Assembly: GCA_021521415.1 (NCBI GenBank)
Contig: JAIQDT010000188.1
Coordinates: forward strand, 2,852,001-2,916,000
From: Bidens hawaiensis
Taxonomy: Eukaryota; Streptophyta; Magnoliopsida; Asterales; Asteraceae
DNA length: 64,000 nt
Direction: 5' to 3'
Shown one piece after another: positions 35,103 through 45,875 of the stretch. The notes beneath the pieces were generated by a model. That model made no database searches. It was not told the origin of the DNA and saw only the letters and a program-made list of their open reading frames with translations. The position numbers and the translations under genes are program-made. Positions within the stretch are counted from its first letter, which is position 1. The number at the start of each line of letters is the position of its first letter.

Positions 35103-35223
35103 TTTGGCGCGTTACCAAAGCCCAACTCTGGCCTTTTACCACTAATAATTCACCACACTTTCTTGCAACTGCTTTTATTAAAATCCAAACTACATTTGCT
35201 CTATGTAATTTTCAAATGAAAGG

Positions 35224-36901
35224 TGATATAATGCTAAATATTTATGTTTCCCGTGTATATTTTATTTAATATTTTAATAGTTTTTGTTCGTTTTTAGTCG
35301 AGATTTGTATATTACTAATGTTTTTATGTTTCATAGGTTCCGAAAGTTGATCGTGATCGAAAAGGGCGAAAAACGAGTTAAAAAGAGCCAAAACGGAGAT
35401 CCGGAACGCATCGGGAAGGAACTGGTCATACTAGGCTGGTCTGACAGGCCCCCTTATTGGGACACACCGCGCCACACGACCAGGCACCCCCTTTCCCGTC
35501 GTGCGGCGCCTAGGCAATGCTGGTGTTATTTTTTTGGACGTTTTTTGTTAAGTTGGGCCCTGTTTTCAGTATATAAAATCCCTAACTTTAACCCGAACAT
35601 AACCTGAAGCTACCAGACGAAATTAGGAGTTCTTGGAGCATACTTTTGAGTCTTGTGGTGATTTTGAAGGCACGAGAATACCCAGTGAAGAGCTTTACGT
35701 TCAAGATCGAAGACTACGGGTTTTATAGCCTTTAATCTTTCGTTTCTCATTATTTCACCATGTTTTCAGTTTTATTTGCTTTGTTTGATTTAGACTATAT
35801 GATGCTAGGCTAAACTTAATATACTACCTAGGTCGTGATGAACCTTTGTTCGGTTTGATTTTGATTGGGATTTATTTTCGCTATGGATTTTATGTTCTAA
35901 GTAAAGTGTTAAGTTTGAATTAATTGATGCGTATGATTGCTTGGTTTTATTTACTTGGATATATTATTTCACATTACCCTTGGTGATTGTTTCATAGGAT
36001 AGGGTTTTGTTAGGTCACTTACTGTGTGTTCTTGACTAGTTTATGATTGATATGCATTAAGATCATAGAAACAATAAAACTAATTAAATAGATAAAAGTG
36101 AGCTGCTAGCCTAGAAAGTTGTAAGGTGATAGGTTATTGATGGATCTTTGTTGGTCAGGATTGCTAGATTTAGTTCTTCGTAAGGAGTCCGTCTAGGTTT
36201 GATTGTCAGCTTAGTCTATTAAGTCAATTGAGTCTGCTTTGCTATCTTTGATTTCCGCGCTGTAAAGTAGGATTTGTCATAAAGATACTTAGACATAAAT
36301 TATTAAATAACCGTAAGGAAGTTTAATTCATAAAACTGGTGAGTCTTAAAACTTGTTAGAAATCCATAGGTGTCTTCTTGAAGGTCAAGGGTCCTGTTCG
36401 GGTTTTCTGTCAAGGGTCTATTTTACGATCCCAGTTCCATAATTTAAGTTTCTCATTTGATTGATTGTCGTAACATTGGGGATTCTAGCCTAGGTAGTTG
36501 CTTTTATCATCTGAATTAATCTAAGTGTTTTAATAGTTTATTATTATAATTCAATTAGGGTTAAGTCTTTATTATTAAATTAATTAGGTTTTAAGTAATG
36601 ATTATGTTTTATTATTATTTAATTAATTAGGGTTAGGTTTAGTTAATTAATAATTAGTTTAAAAACCCCCTTCAAACATTATATTAAATAATTGTGTCAG
36701 TAAGTCGAGTTTAATTAGCTAGTATACGTAATTTATAGAGTCTATTAGGTTCGATATCCGAACTTACTTAGTTGTACTAGAGTCGACCGGTACACTTGCC
36801 GGTTAGTAGTTTAAGTTAAGTTTAAGAGTCTAGAATTATTACTTAGTGTCTAGATTAGCTTATTTTTAGTTAATAATTATCTGACTACTTTTAGCACATC
36901 A
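35224..36901. mobile_element. Solo LTR, third family
   Basis: It runs from TGATATAATGC to TTTTAGCACATCA with the target duplication AAAGG (35219-35223 and 36902-36906). It is 1678 bp. The left third has a GC-rich patch (35390-35520) and a TATA-like GTATATAAAATCCC at 35569, followed by a leader-like stretch, so transcription is probably rightward. No internal genes. It interrupts the Helitron's 5' region. Confidence 0.85.
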
Positions 36902-36906
36902 AAAGG

Positions 36907-38197
36907 TAATGTCCCAAAGCCAAATAAATACCAATAAAATGACTCAAAATCAATCCCATGTTACCTGGAACAGTACGGAAGAAAATTGAACAGATAACCG
37001 ACCAAATTTCATGTCACCACCGAAGACATCATCACCATCGCTGTAAAAGAAAGCATGTATAAGAAGATACAAAAAGAATGCAATCCGATTGACATTATGT
37101 TTTCTAAAAAGCTTACGGACTCATTGAAAGCAGAAAACATAATCAGTTATAGAAAGCAAGTTCACTAATATAACAAAATAAGTAAACAAATAAAGCACAC
37201 AGAGCACAATTTGATTGAGCAGCTAACATTAAACAACCTACTACACTTGCATCAACCAAAATATGAAATACTATCAAGAAGCGAACAAACATGAAAACCA
37301 TACTAATTTTACCTAAAATCCAAACCATGAACAGCCCCTACTTTGGTTCTGCCCAATGACGAACAACACTCTCTAAAATTTATTAATACATAATCATGGG
37401 TTATTCTATTCCTAAACTAAACTCATTATATAGCATACACCAAAACAGACTTTAAATTTTATTATGGATTTTTCTTTCCCTAAAGTAAACTCATTATATA
37501 CCATACATCAAGATTAGTCATATAAAGAAAATAATTATAAGATTCAAAGCAAAATGAAGTCAACAACTTGATAAGACCAAAAGAAAATCAGAAATCAGTC
37601 ATTTCATCAAACACCTGGCATGCACTAAACTTCCGCAAGCCATAATCAAAATGCAAGCAATAATGTGGCATCTGCCAATGAGACAACCAAATCCGAACAA
37701 CATGAAACTAAATCTGAAGAACAAAATATAAGCTGAAGTATTAATACCTTACATAAACTCTGATGAAGGCGACATCAGATGAGGGAAGCTTCGATAAAGG
37801 TTGTGGTGAGAGAATAAAGTAAAGCAAAAGTGTAGTACAAAGAGAAGAAGATGCAGCTGTGATGATGTGAAACAAACACGTGTACATAAGATAACATACG
37901 TGGGAAGGAGATCCAAGCTTAAGGTGCATGTAACATAAGCCTTTTTTGGAAGGAACAGTAATTTGGTGGGTAGCTCAGAAGTTGAAAATTATATTATATA
38001 ATAATTTGTCATGAACTCATTTACATTTCTAACCTTTTGTTGTAATCATTTGTTATGTTACTAAAATGTCATGTAATGCACTAACTAGATTTTTATGCAT
38101 AATGCATACATGATGTCATATAGCTTGATGCCACATCTGTTTGCTATTTTGGTATACTGCATTTGTTATGAACTTTAATTTATGGTAAAAAGTAAAG
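36907..38197. other. Unassigned, possibly the 5' end region of the Helitron
   Basis: AT-rich, with a directly repeated ACTCATTATATA(G/C)CATACA.. segment (around 37420 and 37490). I see no convincing gene; the short open frames are unsupported. A Helitron 5' TC end should be here or nearby but cannot be fixed by eye. Confidence 0.35.
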
Positions 38198-38647
38198 TAG
38201 ACAGAATTACAAATTTTGTCCTTTAAAAAAAGTCAAATTACGGTTCGTGTCCTTTTCTAAGTTTCCTTGCAGGCGGTGTACTTTAAACTTTTTTTTTCTA
38301 CATGTTATGTCCTTTACGCTAACTGGGTTAGAAAAACTCAGTTAAATGCCCTCACGTGAGGCGCATGTGAGGGCATTTTTGTCTTTTCGTCTCTACCTGC
38401 AACTTCGTCTTCTTCTTCCTCTTCTTCTTCTTCATTTTTGGATTCATATGTCAAGGGCTTGTTTGACCAACATTTTAACTTCACCTCAGAAGGGCAACAA
38501 ACACCTGCAAGTTTAGCTGTCCAATTAGTAAGTCTCTTCTTCCACAAATTAAATAACCATAAAAATCCCACCTTTAAGCTGGGTTATCATTTTCTTGTAC
38601 TCAATTCCACCAAAACCCCATCTGGGTATCTCAATTTCGATCCAAAA

Positions 38648-38788
38648 ATGGGCGTTTGCATCAGCAAAAGCAAGAGTCATTCAAGACCTGATGTGGGTGT
38701 TGCTTACAATCACAGATCCGATGAGCCAAACATAGTTTACACCAAATCTCCAGCTCCGGCCGACCAAATTCCGGCCAAGAAACCCTAA
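38648..38788 (+). pseudogene. Captured gene fragment with MGVC N-terminus
   Basis: A 46-residue frame starts MGVCISKSKSHSRPDVG. Glycine 2 and cysteine 4 resemble an N-myristoylation/palmitoylation signal of plant membrane-anchored kinases or phosphatases. It ends after PAPADQIPAKKP. It lies inside the Pack transposon, so it is a captured 5' gene end. The parent gene is not identified. Confidence 0.45.
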
Positions 38789-38880
38789 TTTCATCAACCA
38801 ATTGGGCGTTTTCACACCCGACAAAATTAACCCAAACCCCATTACAGAAACACCTAAACCCACTCATTACACAACCCCAT

Positions 38881-39129
38881 TTGCTCACTAAGCTTCTTTA
38901 TTCCATTAGACACCAACCCAGAATCGCAATTAGGGTTTTTTATTGGGTTAGTAAACAACACGGTGTTCGGGTGTCGAATTGCTCGGTTATCGCGGTTCTC
39001 GAGATCCTCGCGGAAGCCGGTTTGATGAATCGAGCGTACCCGGTTATGGAACGGGTGGTTTGTCTGGATTTTGATCGGGTTTTGGATGATTTGTTTGAGA
39101 AAAAGATGATTTGTTTGATAAAAAGATGA
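38881..39129 (+). pseudogene. Captured pentatricopeptide repeat (PPR) gene fragment
   Basis: The frame reads LTKLLYSIRHQPRIAIRVFYW, then SKQHGVRVS and AVLEILAEAGLMNRAYPVMERVV. This is the typical N-terminal part of plant PPR proteins, where a 'P..AL.FF.W' stretch precedes the repeats. It ends in a stop at 39127 within a duplicated GATGATTTGTTTGA stretch. PPR proteins process organelle RNA; this is only about 80 residues trapped in a transposon. Confidence 0.65.
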
Positions 39130-39514
39130 ATCCAAATGTTGCAGATAAGATGAAACCAAATGTTGCATCGGGTTTTTGGATGATTTGTTTGATCCAGCAG
39201 GTGATGGGTGGTGATGGCGGTGGTGGCATGTGGTGGCTGGTTGGTGATGGTGGTAGTTCTGAAGATGATGAATGTTATATTGAGGAAGATGAATGTTATA
39301 TTGAAGAAGTTGCAGGTATAGGTGAAAAGACAAAAATGCCCTCACATGCGTCTCACGTGAGGGCATTTAACTGAGTTTTTCTAACCCAGTTAGCGTAAAT
39401 GACATAACGTGTAGAAAAAAAAAGTTTAAAGTACACCGCCTGCAATGAAACTTAGAAAAGGACACGAACCGGTTTTTGGCTTTTTTTAAAGGACAAAATT
39501 TGTAATTCTGTCTA

Positions 39515-40132
39515 AAAAGTATAATAGTAGTTTTGTGAACTTTAATTTATGGTAAAAAGTATAATGGTAGTTTTGTTATCATATTTACTATACTTAATTA
39601 GTGATTAGCTAAATTTCTAAACACCCCTAAGTTCAGATGACGAAGAGCATTTTAAGTTGAAAGGATGACAAGGTTTGTGTGCAAGTGTATATTTGTCTTG
39701 CATATATGATGTATGAATCATTAATTAGATGCTAAACTCTGTGAAAATTTATTATAGTCAATATCTGAGAACAAAAATGATAATAAGACAAAGTAAATAA
39801 TAGTTAAAGATTGTTATAGGAAGGAAGAGAACAAAAATACTAATTTAATAAAATAGAGTTAGAGATAGAGAATGAGATGTGGAAAGATAAATATATTGTA
39901 AATCAAATTATATAGTAAGGTGATTTTTCTCTAACTTATAAAGTTGGAGATAAATGAACTGTTCTGAATGCTCTTAGGTCACCTAATGAATAAAACATAT
40001 ACAAATCTTGTTTATAATATTTGTATATTTTCTTTTCAATCTTAATTAAATTTAACAATATAAACTTGGTCTATATTTATTGAAAATTTGTTCTTCTATG
40101 ATTTTCTACTTCAAATATAAGTTGGAAAAAAA
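39515..40132. other. AT-rich, no gene seen
   Basis: Just right of the Pack element, a 22-base motif AAAAAGTATAAT-GTAGTTTTG is present twice (39515 and 39557), and the GAACTTTAATTTATGGTAAAAAGTA flank found at 38170 recurs at 39538. An AATGCTCTTA at 39967 looks like one end of a Tourist MITE, but the partner end was not found. Confidence 0.4.
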
Positions 40133-40623
40133 TCTTAAATATATATAAACGAAACTTTCTTACATTCTCTCAAGCCATCAGATTGATTTATTTGTAAATG
40201 AAGGTTTCTCATGCATTTAACCCGTATTCACGGGTATGGGTTTCATCAAACTTAGACAGTCCTTAAACGGGTTATAACATCTCATTAAATTCAAAATTAA
40301 TCTCATCCAATATTTGATATGAAAATCCTATAAAATAGAGATATACTAAAAATTAATATCCGTTTTTTAAAAAAAAGAATTTATTTATAATTAAGAAACA
40401 ACTTTATAGTAAAAAAATATAAGCAGGTCATGGGTCTCACCAAACCCAGATAGCTTTTAAACCGGGCTATAACATCACATTTATTTGTGAAACTCTTTCT
40501 TTATCAAATCATAAGTATATTATTAACTTACTTACAATAAATAAAATTAAAATTTAAAAAAATATATAAATATTAGAAAGGAATAATATAAAACAACTCT
40601 GTAATACCGAGGATAAAAGCTAG
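40133..40623 (+). mobile_element. Non-autonomous Helitron E1
   Basis: It starts near TCTTAAATATATATAAACGAAAC, shares CTCTCAAGCCATCAGATT and AAATGAAGGTTTCTCATGCATT with its sisters, and ends in a weakened hairpin (CTCTGTAATACCGAG), GATAAAAG and CTAG before T. About 490 bp, no coding capacity. Confidence 0.65.
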
Positions 40624-40734
40624 TAATCGATAAACATTAACTATGATTCATATCAGTTTTGTGTAAGACATTAATTGTTTTTAAAAAGATAACATTTAAA
40701 AAAAATCACAAGATAGGATCACTTACTAGCCCTT

Positions 40735-41010
40735 TCAATTATGTAGTGGTAGAAAGTTTGAATTTCTCAATAGAGACTCATGTTTAATTCTTACGGACAA
40801 CATTTTCGGAGGGGTATGTGCGGCTTAATTAAGGAAGAATGAAATATTTATAATCTTCAGTTTGATCTTGAGAGCGTCCGGGTTTTACCATCAGTGGCCC
40901 TTCGGACTGGTTGGTTTTTCCCGGAATTAGAGATAATTTGGAGGCTCTTAAGGGCTCCGTACGATTGGGTTGGGCCAGTTGACGGTGACCTTTTGCCATT
41001 AGGTCTCTAT
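40735..41010 (+). mobile_element. Possible SINE
   Basis: GTAGTGGTAGAAAG.. with a TTTAATTCTTACGG B-box-like word about 45 bases later resembles the tRNA-derived head of plant SINEs. It is followed by a less AT-rich body (GGCCCTTCGGACTGGTTGG, GGCTCCGTACGATTGGG). No poly-T tail or target duplication was found, so this is tentative. Confidence 0.3.
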
Positions 41011-41527
41011 TTGTTGGTCGTTCAAAATTAATAGTCGGGTGATTTTAAAGTTCTTTTTGTAAGTGATTTTAAGGAAACATCGAGGAACTTGATTACTATT
41101 GTCGTGCTGATACCGACACTTGCTATAGCAACCGAAAATAGAAAACTCAACAAAAAAAATCCGTAATATGCCTAAAGGACGATTATGTATCATGTTGTAT
41201 AAATTATAGTGTATGTTTTTCGACGATACGTTTTGATATGCATAGCTTAGCCGCCGCCACAACAAACCGCACAGGTATTGTTTTTTATACATTCTTTAAC
41301 ATCAATTTTATGTAAGTCGTTTTTGTTTCTTTATGCGCATTTACCTTAGAAAATGTCGGTGTTGTAATGAACCGAACCGAACTAATACCTATTGAGTTCT
41401 CACTGCACCTCTGCCACAATGCACGAGTTGATTACTACATGTTACAATTAAAACTCTTCAATTTTTGAGAAAAATATTTTAGCTGCCATTGAGTATACAT
41501 GATTATTTATAATTTTGTTGTGTATAA

Positions 41528-41894
41528 GAGCATTCTTAACCCATTCTCTAAAATTGTTAAACCCATATAATTTATGGTAAATATTAAGAAAACCATTAAA
41601 ATCACATCTCCAATCCATTCCCTATTATATGGATGAGTTATATAGCAACTAAAGTAAAACCCTAAATATATTGACTCAATTTTGATCCATACCATATAAT
41701 ATATCACCTATCCTTCAATCACCATTCACTATATAACAAGACAAAAGAGAAAAAAAGTAACAAAGAATTAAGTTATGGATATGAATAGGGAATAGAATGT
41801 GAAAGAATTTTAAAAAAATGATAGATAAATTTTTGAAATGGTGTTTTTTAGCTAAATTATAGGGAAAAAAATATGGAATTGGCTGTGGATGCTC
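41528..41894. mobile_element. Tourist-like (PIF/Harbinger) MITE
   Basis: The inverted ends are GAGCATTCTTAACC and GGCTGTGGATGCTC, with the 3-bp target duplication TAA on each side (41525-41527, 41895-41897). It is 367 bp, AT-rich, with internal partial self-complementarity (TCCATTCCCTATT against AATAGGGAATAGAA). No ORF. Confidence 0.75.
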
Positions 41895-41897
41895 TAA

Positions 41898-43375
41898 CTA
41901 ACACTTAATAGGTTGCATTTACCTAGATATGTTTCATAATGAGTTAAAATATGTTTAAAATAAAGCAATTGTAGATGATTCATTGTTTTTTAGCATCAAA
42001 TCTAACTCTGCTCCTAACTCAACGCTTTTTTTATACCTTCATAACGACGAAACTTGAACCCTTACATCTCAAATAGGCAAAGTCTTATCCAACATATTGG
42101 TAGCCCAAAGGCCCTTTGGTGACGATTGATTGTTACTTTTTGGTATTTTGAATGGAACTTAAAAGAGATCGGCTGATTTTGTTCCACAATGATCAAACTT
42201 ACTAAACGTTCATAAAAGTTTTTAAGAAGGTGCATAAATACTTGAAAATCTCCCTCATTGGGTTTTACACAAACATCTTTGCATAAATGTAGTTTACTTT
42301 GTCATCTTATTTACGGAGACGAATTTCATATTGAAAGTCTTAACCTTGTGCTAGTGGACATTAACTATAAGCAAATACAATTTTCGACCTAGTTTTCTCA
42401 TTGTAATATCAATTCATTGAAACATGGTTTCAGATCACACTTAAGTGTGCAATTAAGCCGTTAAACCACACATTAAAATGCTTGATTGCATATAGCTTAA
42501 TGCCTTATCATTTGTGAGTTAAGAGTGAGACATTGTGGTTTATTTCTATAATACACAAATGTGGTTTAGGGAAATGGGTTTTTGGATCAGCTCATGAGAG
42601 TTTGTTATCTTTCGCTCTCTTTTAACCTTCTTTTTTGTTTTGTTTTGTGTGGTTAGTTGTTAATTGACTATCTTTTTTAGTCTTGTACAAGTCTTTAGGG
42701 GTCACATTCTGGGTTGGTTTGTAATTTTATCTCATCCTAACTAGTTTCTTATTAGCCATAAAAATAACCGTTAAAAAGTAGTAATTATGCACAAATAAAT
42801 ATAGAAACACCTTAGAAAAAGAACAAACTAGCCCCTTTAGTACCACCCTAAAACATTGAACACATAAATTTTGGTGCTATTTTAAAACAACTTTGGTTAT
42901 CTTCACCGGTTTTGCTCTAATTATTTTATCATCATAACTAAGTACATAATTTCACACTACTAGTGAACTGATCATTACTACGAAACATCATCAATGACTT
43001 AAATGCTAGGAGATTACCTACAACGATGGATCTGACTAAGTCTATCAAAAAATGTCTGAAAGTCCTCTGATTTGTGGTGTCAGTTGCTTCTTTATTCCTT
43101 ATACATTTAATCTTAGTCAAGTTTTGTTTACATCATATTGTAATCTCTCTATTTATATAAGCTCAATCACTCTTAAAGCTTATGATAATGTTTGATATAA
43201 AGTAATGATTGGCTAAATGAAATGAAGCATTTCAAATGAATGAAATGTAACATGTTTGATTGTCATTTATCAATTGAATGAATCATTCCAAAGGAACACA
43301 ATTCCTTTCATATATAACATTTTTCATTCTGGAGTAAAAGATGAAATTTCTTTCATTCCTTCTAGGAATGGGATT

Positions 43376-43408
<33 letters not shown>

Positions 43409-43430
43409 ACAACAACAATAATAATAATAA
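41898..43430. other. No gene recognised
   Basis: AT-rich intergenic sequence. 42030-42120 on the - strand has a GGTTCAAGTTTC word that could be a decayed tRNA-like B box. 43377-43408 is an (ATC)n microsatellite. Nothing else stands out. Confidence 0.4.
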
Positions 43431-44217
43431 GACCATGCGTACTGGAGCTTTTTCTCTGGCGTTTTGCCCTATAACGTCGGGGCACACCGCCCCCCCCCCC
43501 CCCGGCGTTTTGGGTTTTTTTCCGACGTTTTGTATATAACGCGAGAAGTGGCACCATTTTCAAGAAAATATATCCGTTGGAGCGGTTCCAGTGACGGGTT
43601 TCTAAAATGGGGTTTTGACGGTGGCCGGAGATGGGGTTTTGACGGTGGCCGGGTTTTGACGGTGGTTGGAGATGGGGTTTTGAAGATGGGGCTTTGACGG
43701 GTTTTGAAGATGGGGTTTTGACGGTGGCCGGAGATGGGGTTTTGACGGTGGCCGGGTTTTGACGGTGGTCGGAGATGGGGTTTTGAAGATGGTGTGGCGG
43801 GTTTCTGGAATGGGTTCTCTTTTGGAGAGCTTCCAGCGGCAGAGGAGAAGGTGGTGGTGTAGCCATTGACGGTGGCCGGAGATGGTTTGACGGTGACCAG
43901 AGATGGGGTGTTGAAGATGGTGATAATAGGAGTGAGACTGATTTGGGTGAATTGGGATGAATTGGGGATTGGGTGAGAATGGTAGGTGGGTTTTGTGGTA
44001 GAGATTTGAATTGGGGATTTGGTGAGAATGGTAGTTGGTTAATTGATTGTAAAAAAAATAAAAAAAAATGTAAAAGTGACTAAGCGCCACATGGCGCATA
44101 ACGCCCAGGGGTGGGACTTTATGACTACACATTGTTTTTGTAAAAAACCATAACTCTGACTGGGCGCCACGTGACGCATAATGCCTTAATCACGAGCTTT
44201 ATGACTACTCATGGTCT
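43431..44217. mobile_element. Small TIR element with internal minisatellite
   Basis: The ends AGACCATGCGTACT and its right counterpart (AGACCATGAGTAGT on the complement) form a 12-base imperfect TIR. Flanks are AAT-type simple repeats, so the target duplication cannot be read. Inside are a run of about 16 C (43488-43503), the minisatellite below, and two direct copies of GCGCCAC(A/G)TG(G/A)CGCATAA (44083 and 44164). It is probably a MITE-like element; the superfamily is unclear. Confidence 0.5.
43598..43925. repeat. GACGGTGGCCGGAGATGGGGTTTT minisatellite
   Basis: About ten irregular units of 18-25 bp built from GGGGTTTTGACGGTGG and CCGG(A)GAT parts. Long proline/lysine-rich open frames on the complement arise from this repeat and are not evidence of a gene. 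Confidence 0.85.
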
Positions 44218-44905
44218 AATAATCATCATCATATTTATTATTATTATAATTATAATTATAATTATTATTTTATTATAGTATAACTATTATTAAATTATAA
44301 TTGTTAATATATATTTATTATTGTATCGCATTATTGTTACTACTGTTTCATTAATTGACAAAAAAAATATTATGTATGGATAGTTTACTATTTAATAAAA
44401 AAAAAATAAAGTGATAATTCATTTCATTCCTACGTGATAACCAAACAAAACAATGGATTATTAATGATTCATATGTCAATTTCTTTCATTCATTTATTCC
44501 ATTACTCTATATCAGACAGATCATATATATGTTTAACAATTTAATGTTAAAAATTCGTTAAGAAAGTAACATTGATAATGATGTTAATAATAAATATATT
44601 AGAGAATTATAATTCTTGAAGTCATTGTTTTAATCAGGTATGGTATATTATTGCTTCAAGCAAGTGCATTCTTGTAAGTTGTTTCTTTTACTCTTTATGC
44701 ATCGTAGCCTTTTCCTTTTAGAATACACTCGTATTATGTATACATGAGAGTGTGACATTGTGACGTGTGTGTACAAACGTTGATGATCGTATACTTAGTT
44801 AAATTAAAAAATAAAATTTCTGCAAAATCAATTAATATATAGTGAAAAGTTAATTATTAATGACATGTTATCTTATAGGAGCATTCGGTTCACTTTTATA
44901 GTCAA
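44218..44905. other. AT-rich, no gene seen
   Basis: TTA/ATT simple sequence (44225-44330) and otherwise unstructured AT-rich DNA. The sequence TTCATTTCATTCCTACGTGATAACC near 44420 resembles flank at 43240-43350 in inverted form, so an older element may lie around 43200-44500. Confidence 0.35.
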
Positions 44906-45365
44906 CTAACTTTTATCCCCCCGTATACGAGGTTGTTTTACATTTTTCGTTTATAATATTTATATATTTTTTAGGATTTTAATTTTATTTATTGTAAGGA
45001 AGTTAAAATACTTAAGATTTGATAATGAAAGAGTTTCACAAATAAATGAGATGTTATAACCCGGTTTAAAAACTATCTAGGTTTGGTGAGACCGACAACC
45101 CATTTTTTTACAATAAAATTGTTTTTTAATTATAAATAATATTTAAAAAAACAAATGTTAATTTTTAGTATAACTCTATTTAATAGGATTTTTATATCAA
45201 ATATTTGATTAGATTAATTTTCAATATAATAAGATTTTATAACGTGTTTAAGGGTTATCTAGGTTTGGTGAGACCCGTACCCGTGAATTTATGTCAAATA
45301 CATGATAAACCTTCATTTATAAATTAAGCAATATAGTGAATTAAGAGAATTTAAAGAGATTTCGT
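44906..45365 (-). mobile_element. Non-autonomous Helitron E2
   Basis: On the - strand it ends in a CCCCGTATACGAGG-type hairpin and CTAA (a changed CTAG) at 44906. It shares ATGAGATGTTATAACCCGGTTTAAAA (complement) and CTTCATTTATAAATTAAGCAA blocks with the sisters. The 5' part ATATAAACGAAATCTC lies near 45350, directly beside E3. Confidence 0.6.
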
Positions 45366-45378
45366 TTATATATATATA

Positions 45379-45700
45379 CTAGTTTTTATCCCCCGTATTA
45401 CGGGGGTTGTTTTTTATTATTTCTTTCTAATATTTATTTATTTTTTTTGAATTTTTATTTTTTTATTGTATGAAAGTTAGTAATATACTTATGGATTGAT
45501 AATAAATTATTTCACAAATAAATGAGATGTTATAACCCGGTTTAAAAGCTATATGGGTTTGATGAGACCCAAGATCCGTTTATTTTTTTTTACTATAAAA
45601 GTGATTTTATAATTATAAATAATATATATCTTTTTTTAAATGTCAAATGCATGAGAAGCCTCCATTTAAAAATCAAGCAAATCTGGTGACTCCAAAAAAA
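45379..45700 (-). mobile_element. Non-autonomous Helitron E3
   Basis: CTAG at 45379-45382, then on the - strand a perfect CCCCCGTAATACGGGGG hairpin. The body matches E4 almost base for base, including GAAGCCTCCATTTAAAAATCAAGCAA and the CACATCGCGACACGT block near 45710. The 5' end merges into an AT microsatellite (45743-45798). Confidence 0.7.
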
Positions 45701-45739
45701 AGGGAAGTGGCCACATCGCGACACGTTGGATTTTTGTGT

Positions 45740-45742
<3 letters not shown>

Positions 45743-45798
<56 letters not shown>
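45743..45798. repeat. (AT)n microsatellite
   Basis: About 28 AT dinucleotides at the 5' side of E3. A shorter tract lies at 59020-59040 on the other side of the 13-kb retrotransposon. Confidence 0.95.
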
Positions 45799-45800
<2 letters not shown>

Positions 45801-45875
45801 TAGGGTTAATGTAAAAAAACAATATTTTTGTGAGAAAAATAAGAATAAATCTAGGCCCTTGGATCTATGATCTAG

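Larger units (their letters stand above)
12930..38197 (-). mobile_element. Large autonomous-type Helitron, heavily nested
   Basis: The 3' end is at 12930. Inside are an RPA-like gene (13371-17566) and a split Rep/helicase gene (17812-18721 and 30445-34012), all on the - strand as in known plant Helitrons. Four later insertions interrupt it: solo LTRs at 15049 and 35224, the Ty3 compound at 18722 and a hAT MITE at 34528. I could not find the 5' TC end. The right limit is drawn only where the next transposon starts, so it is a maximum. Confidence 0.7.
38198..39514. mobile_element. Pack-type TIR transposon (probably Pack-MULE)
   Basis: Terminal inverted repeats of about 209 bp (38198-38406 and 39306-39514) start TAGACAGAATTAC and differ at only a few positions. 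Flanks AAAAGTAAAG and AAAAGTATAA agree in 8 of 10 bases and may be a decayed 9-10 bp target duplication. Long TIRs plus that duplication fit Mutator-like elements. The interior carries host gene pieces (listed separately) and no transposase. Within each TIR is a smaller palindrome around CCCTCACGTGAGG. Confidence 0.8.

Noticed and set aside
38338..38571. Glutamate-rich ORF antisense to the Pack element
   Set aside because: Shadow of a CTTCTT repeat within and next to the TIR.
39647..39976. Second Tourist-like MITE
   Set aside because: A right end AATGCTC-TTA is present, but the left GAGCAT end lacks a matching TTA/TAA duplication.
40999..41292. 97-codon - strand ORF
   Set aside because: No recognisable domain, no codon signal, no repeat or neighbour support.
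43324..44132. Long proline/lysine/histidine-rich ORFs on the - strand
   Set aside because: They are translations of the minisatellite and of (ATC)n, including an aspartate run.
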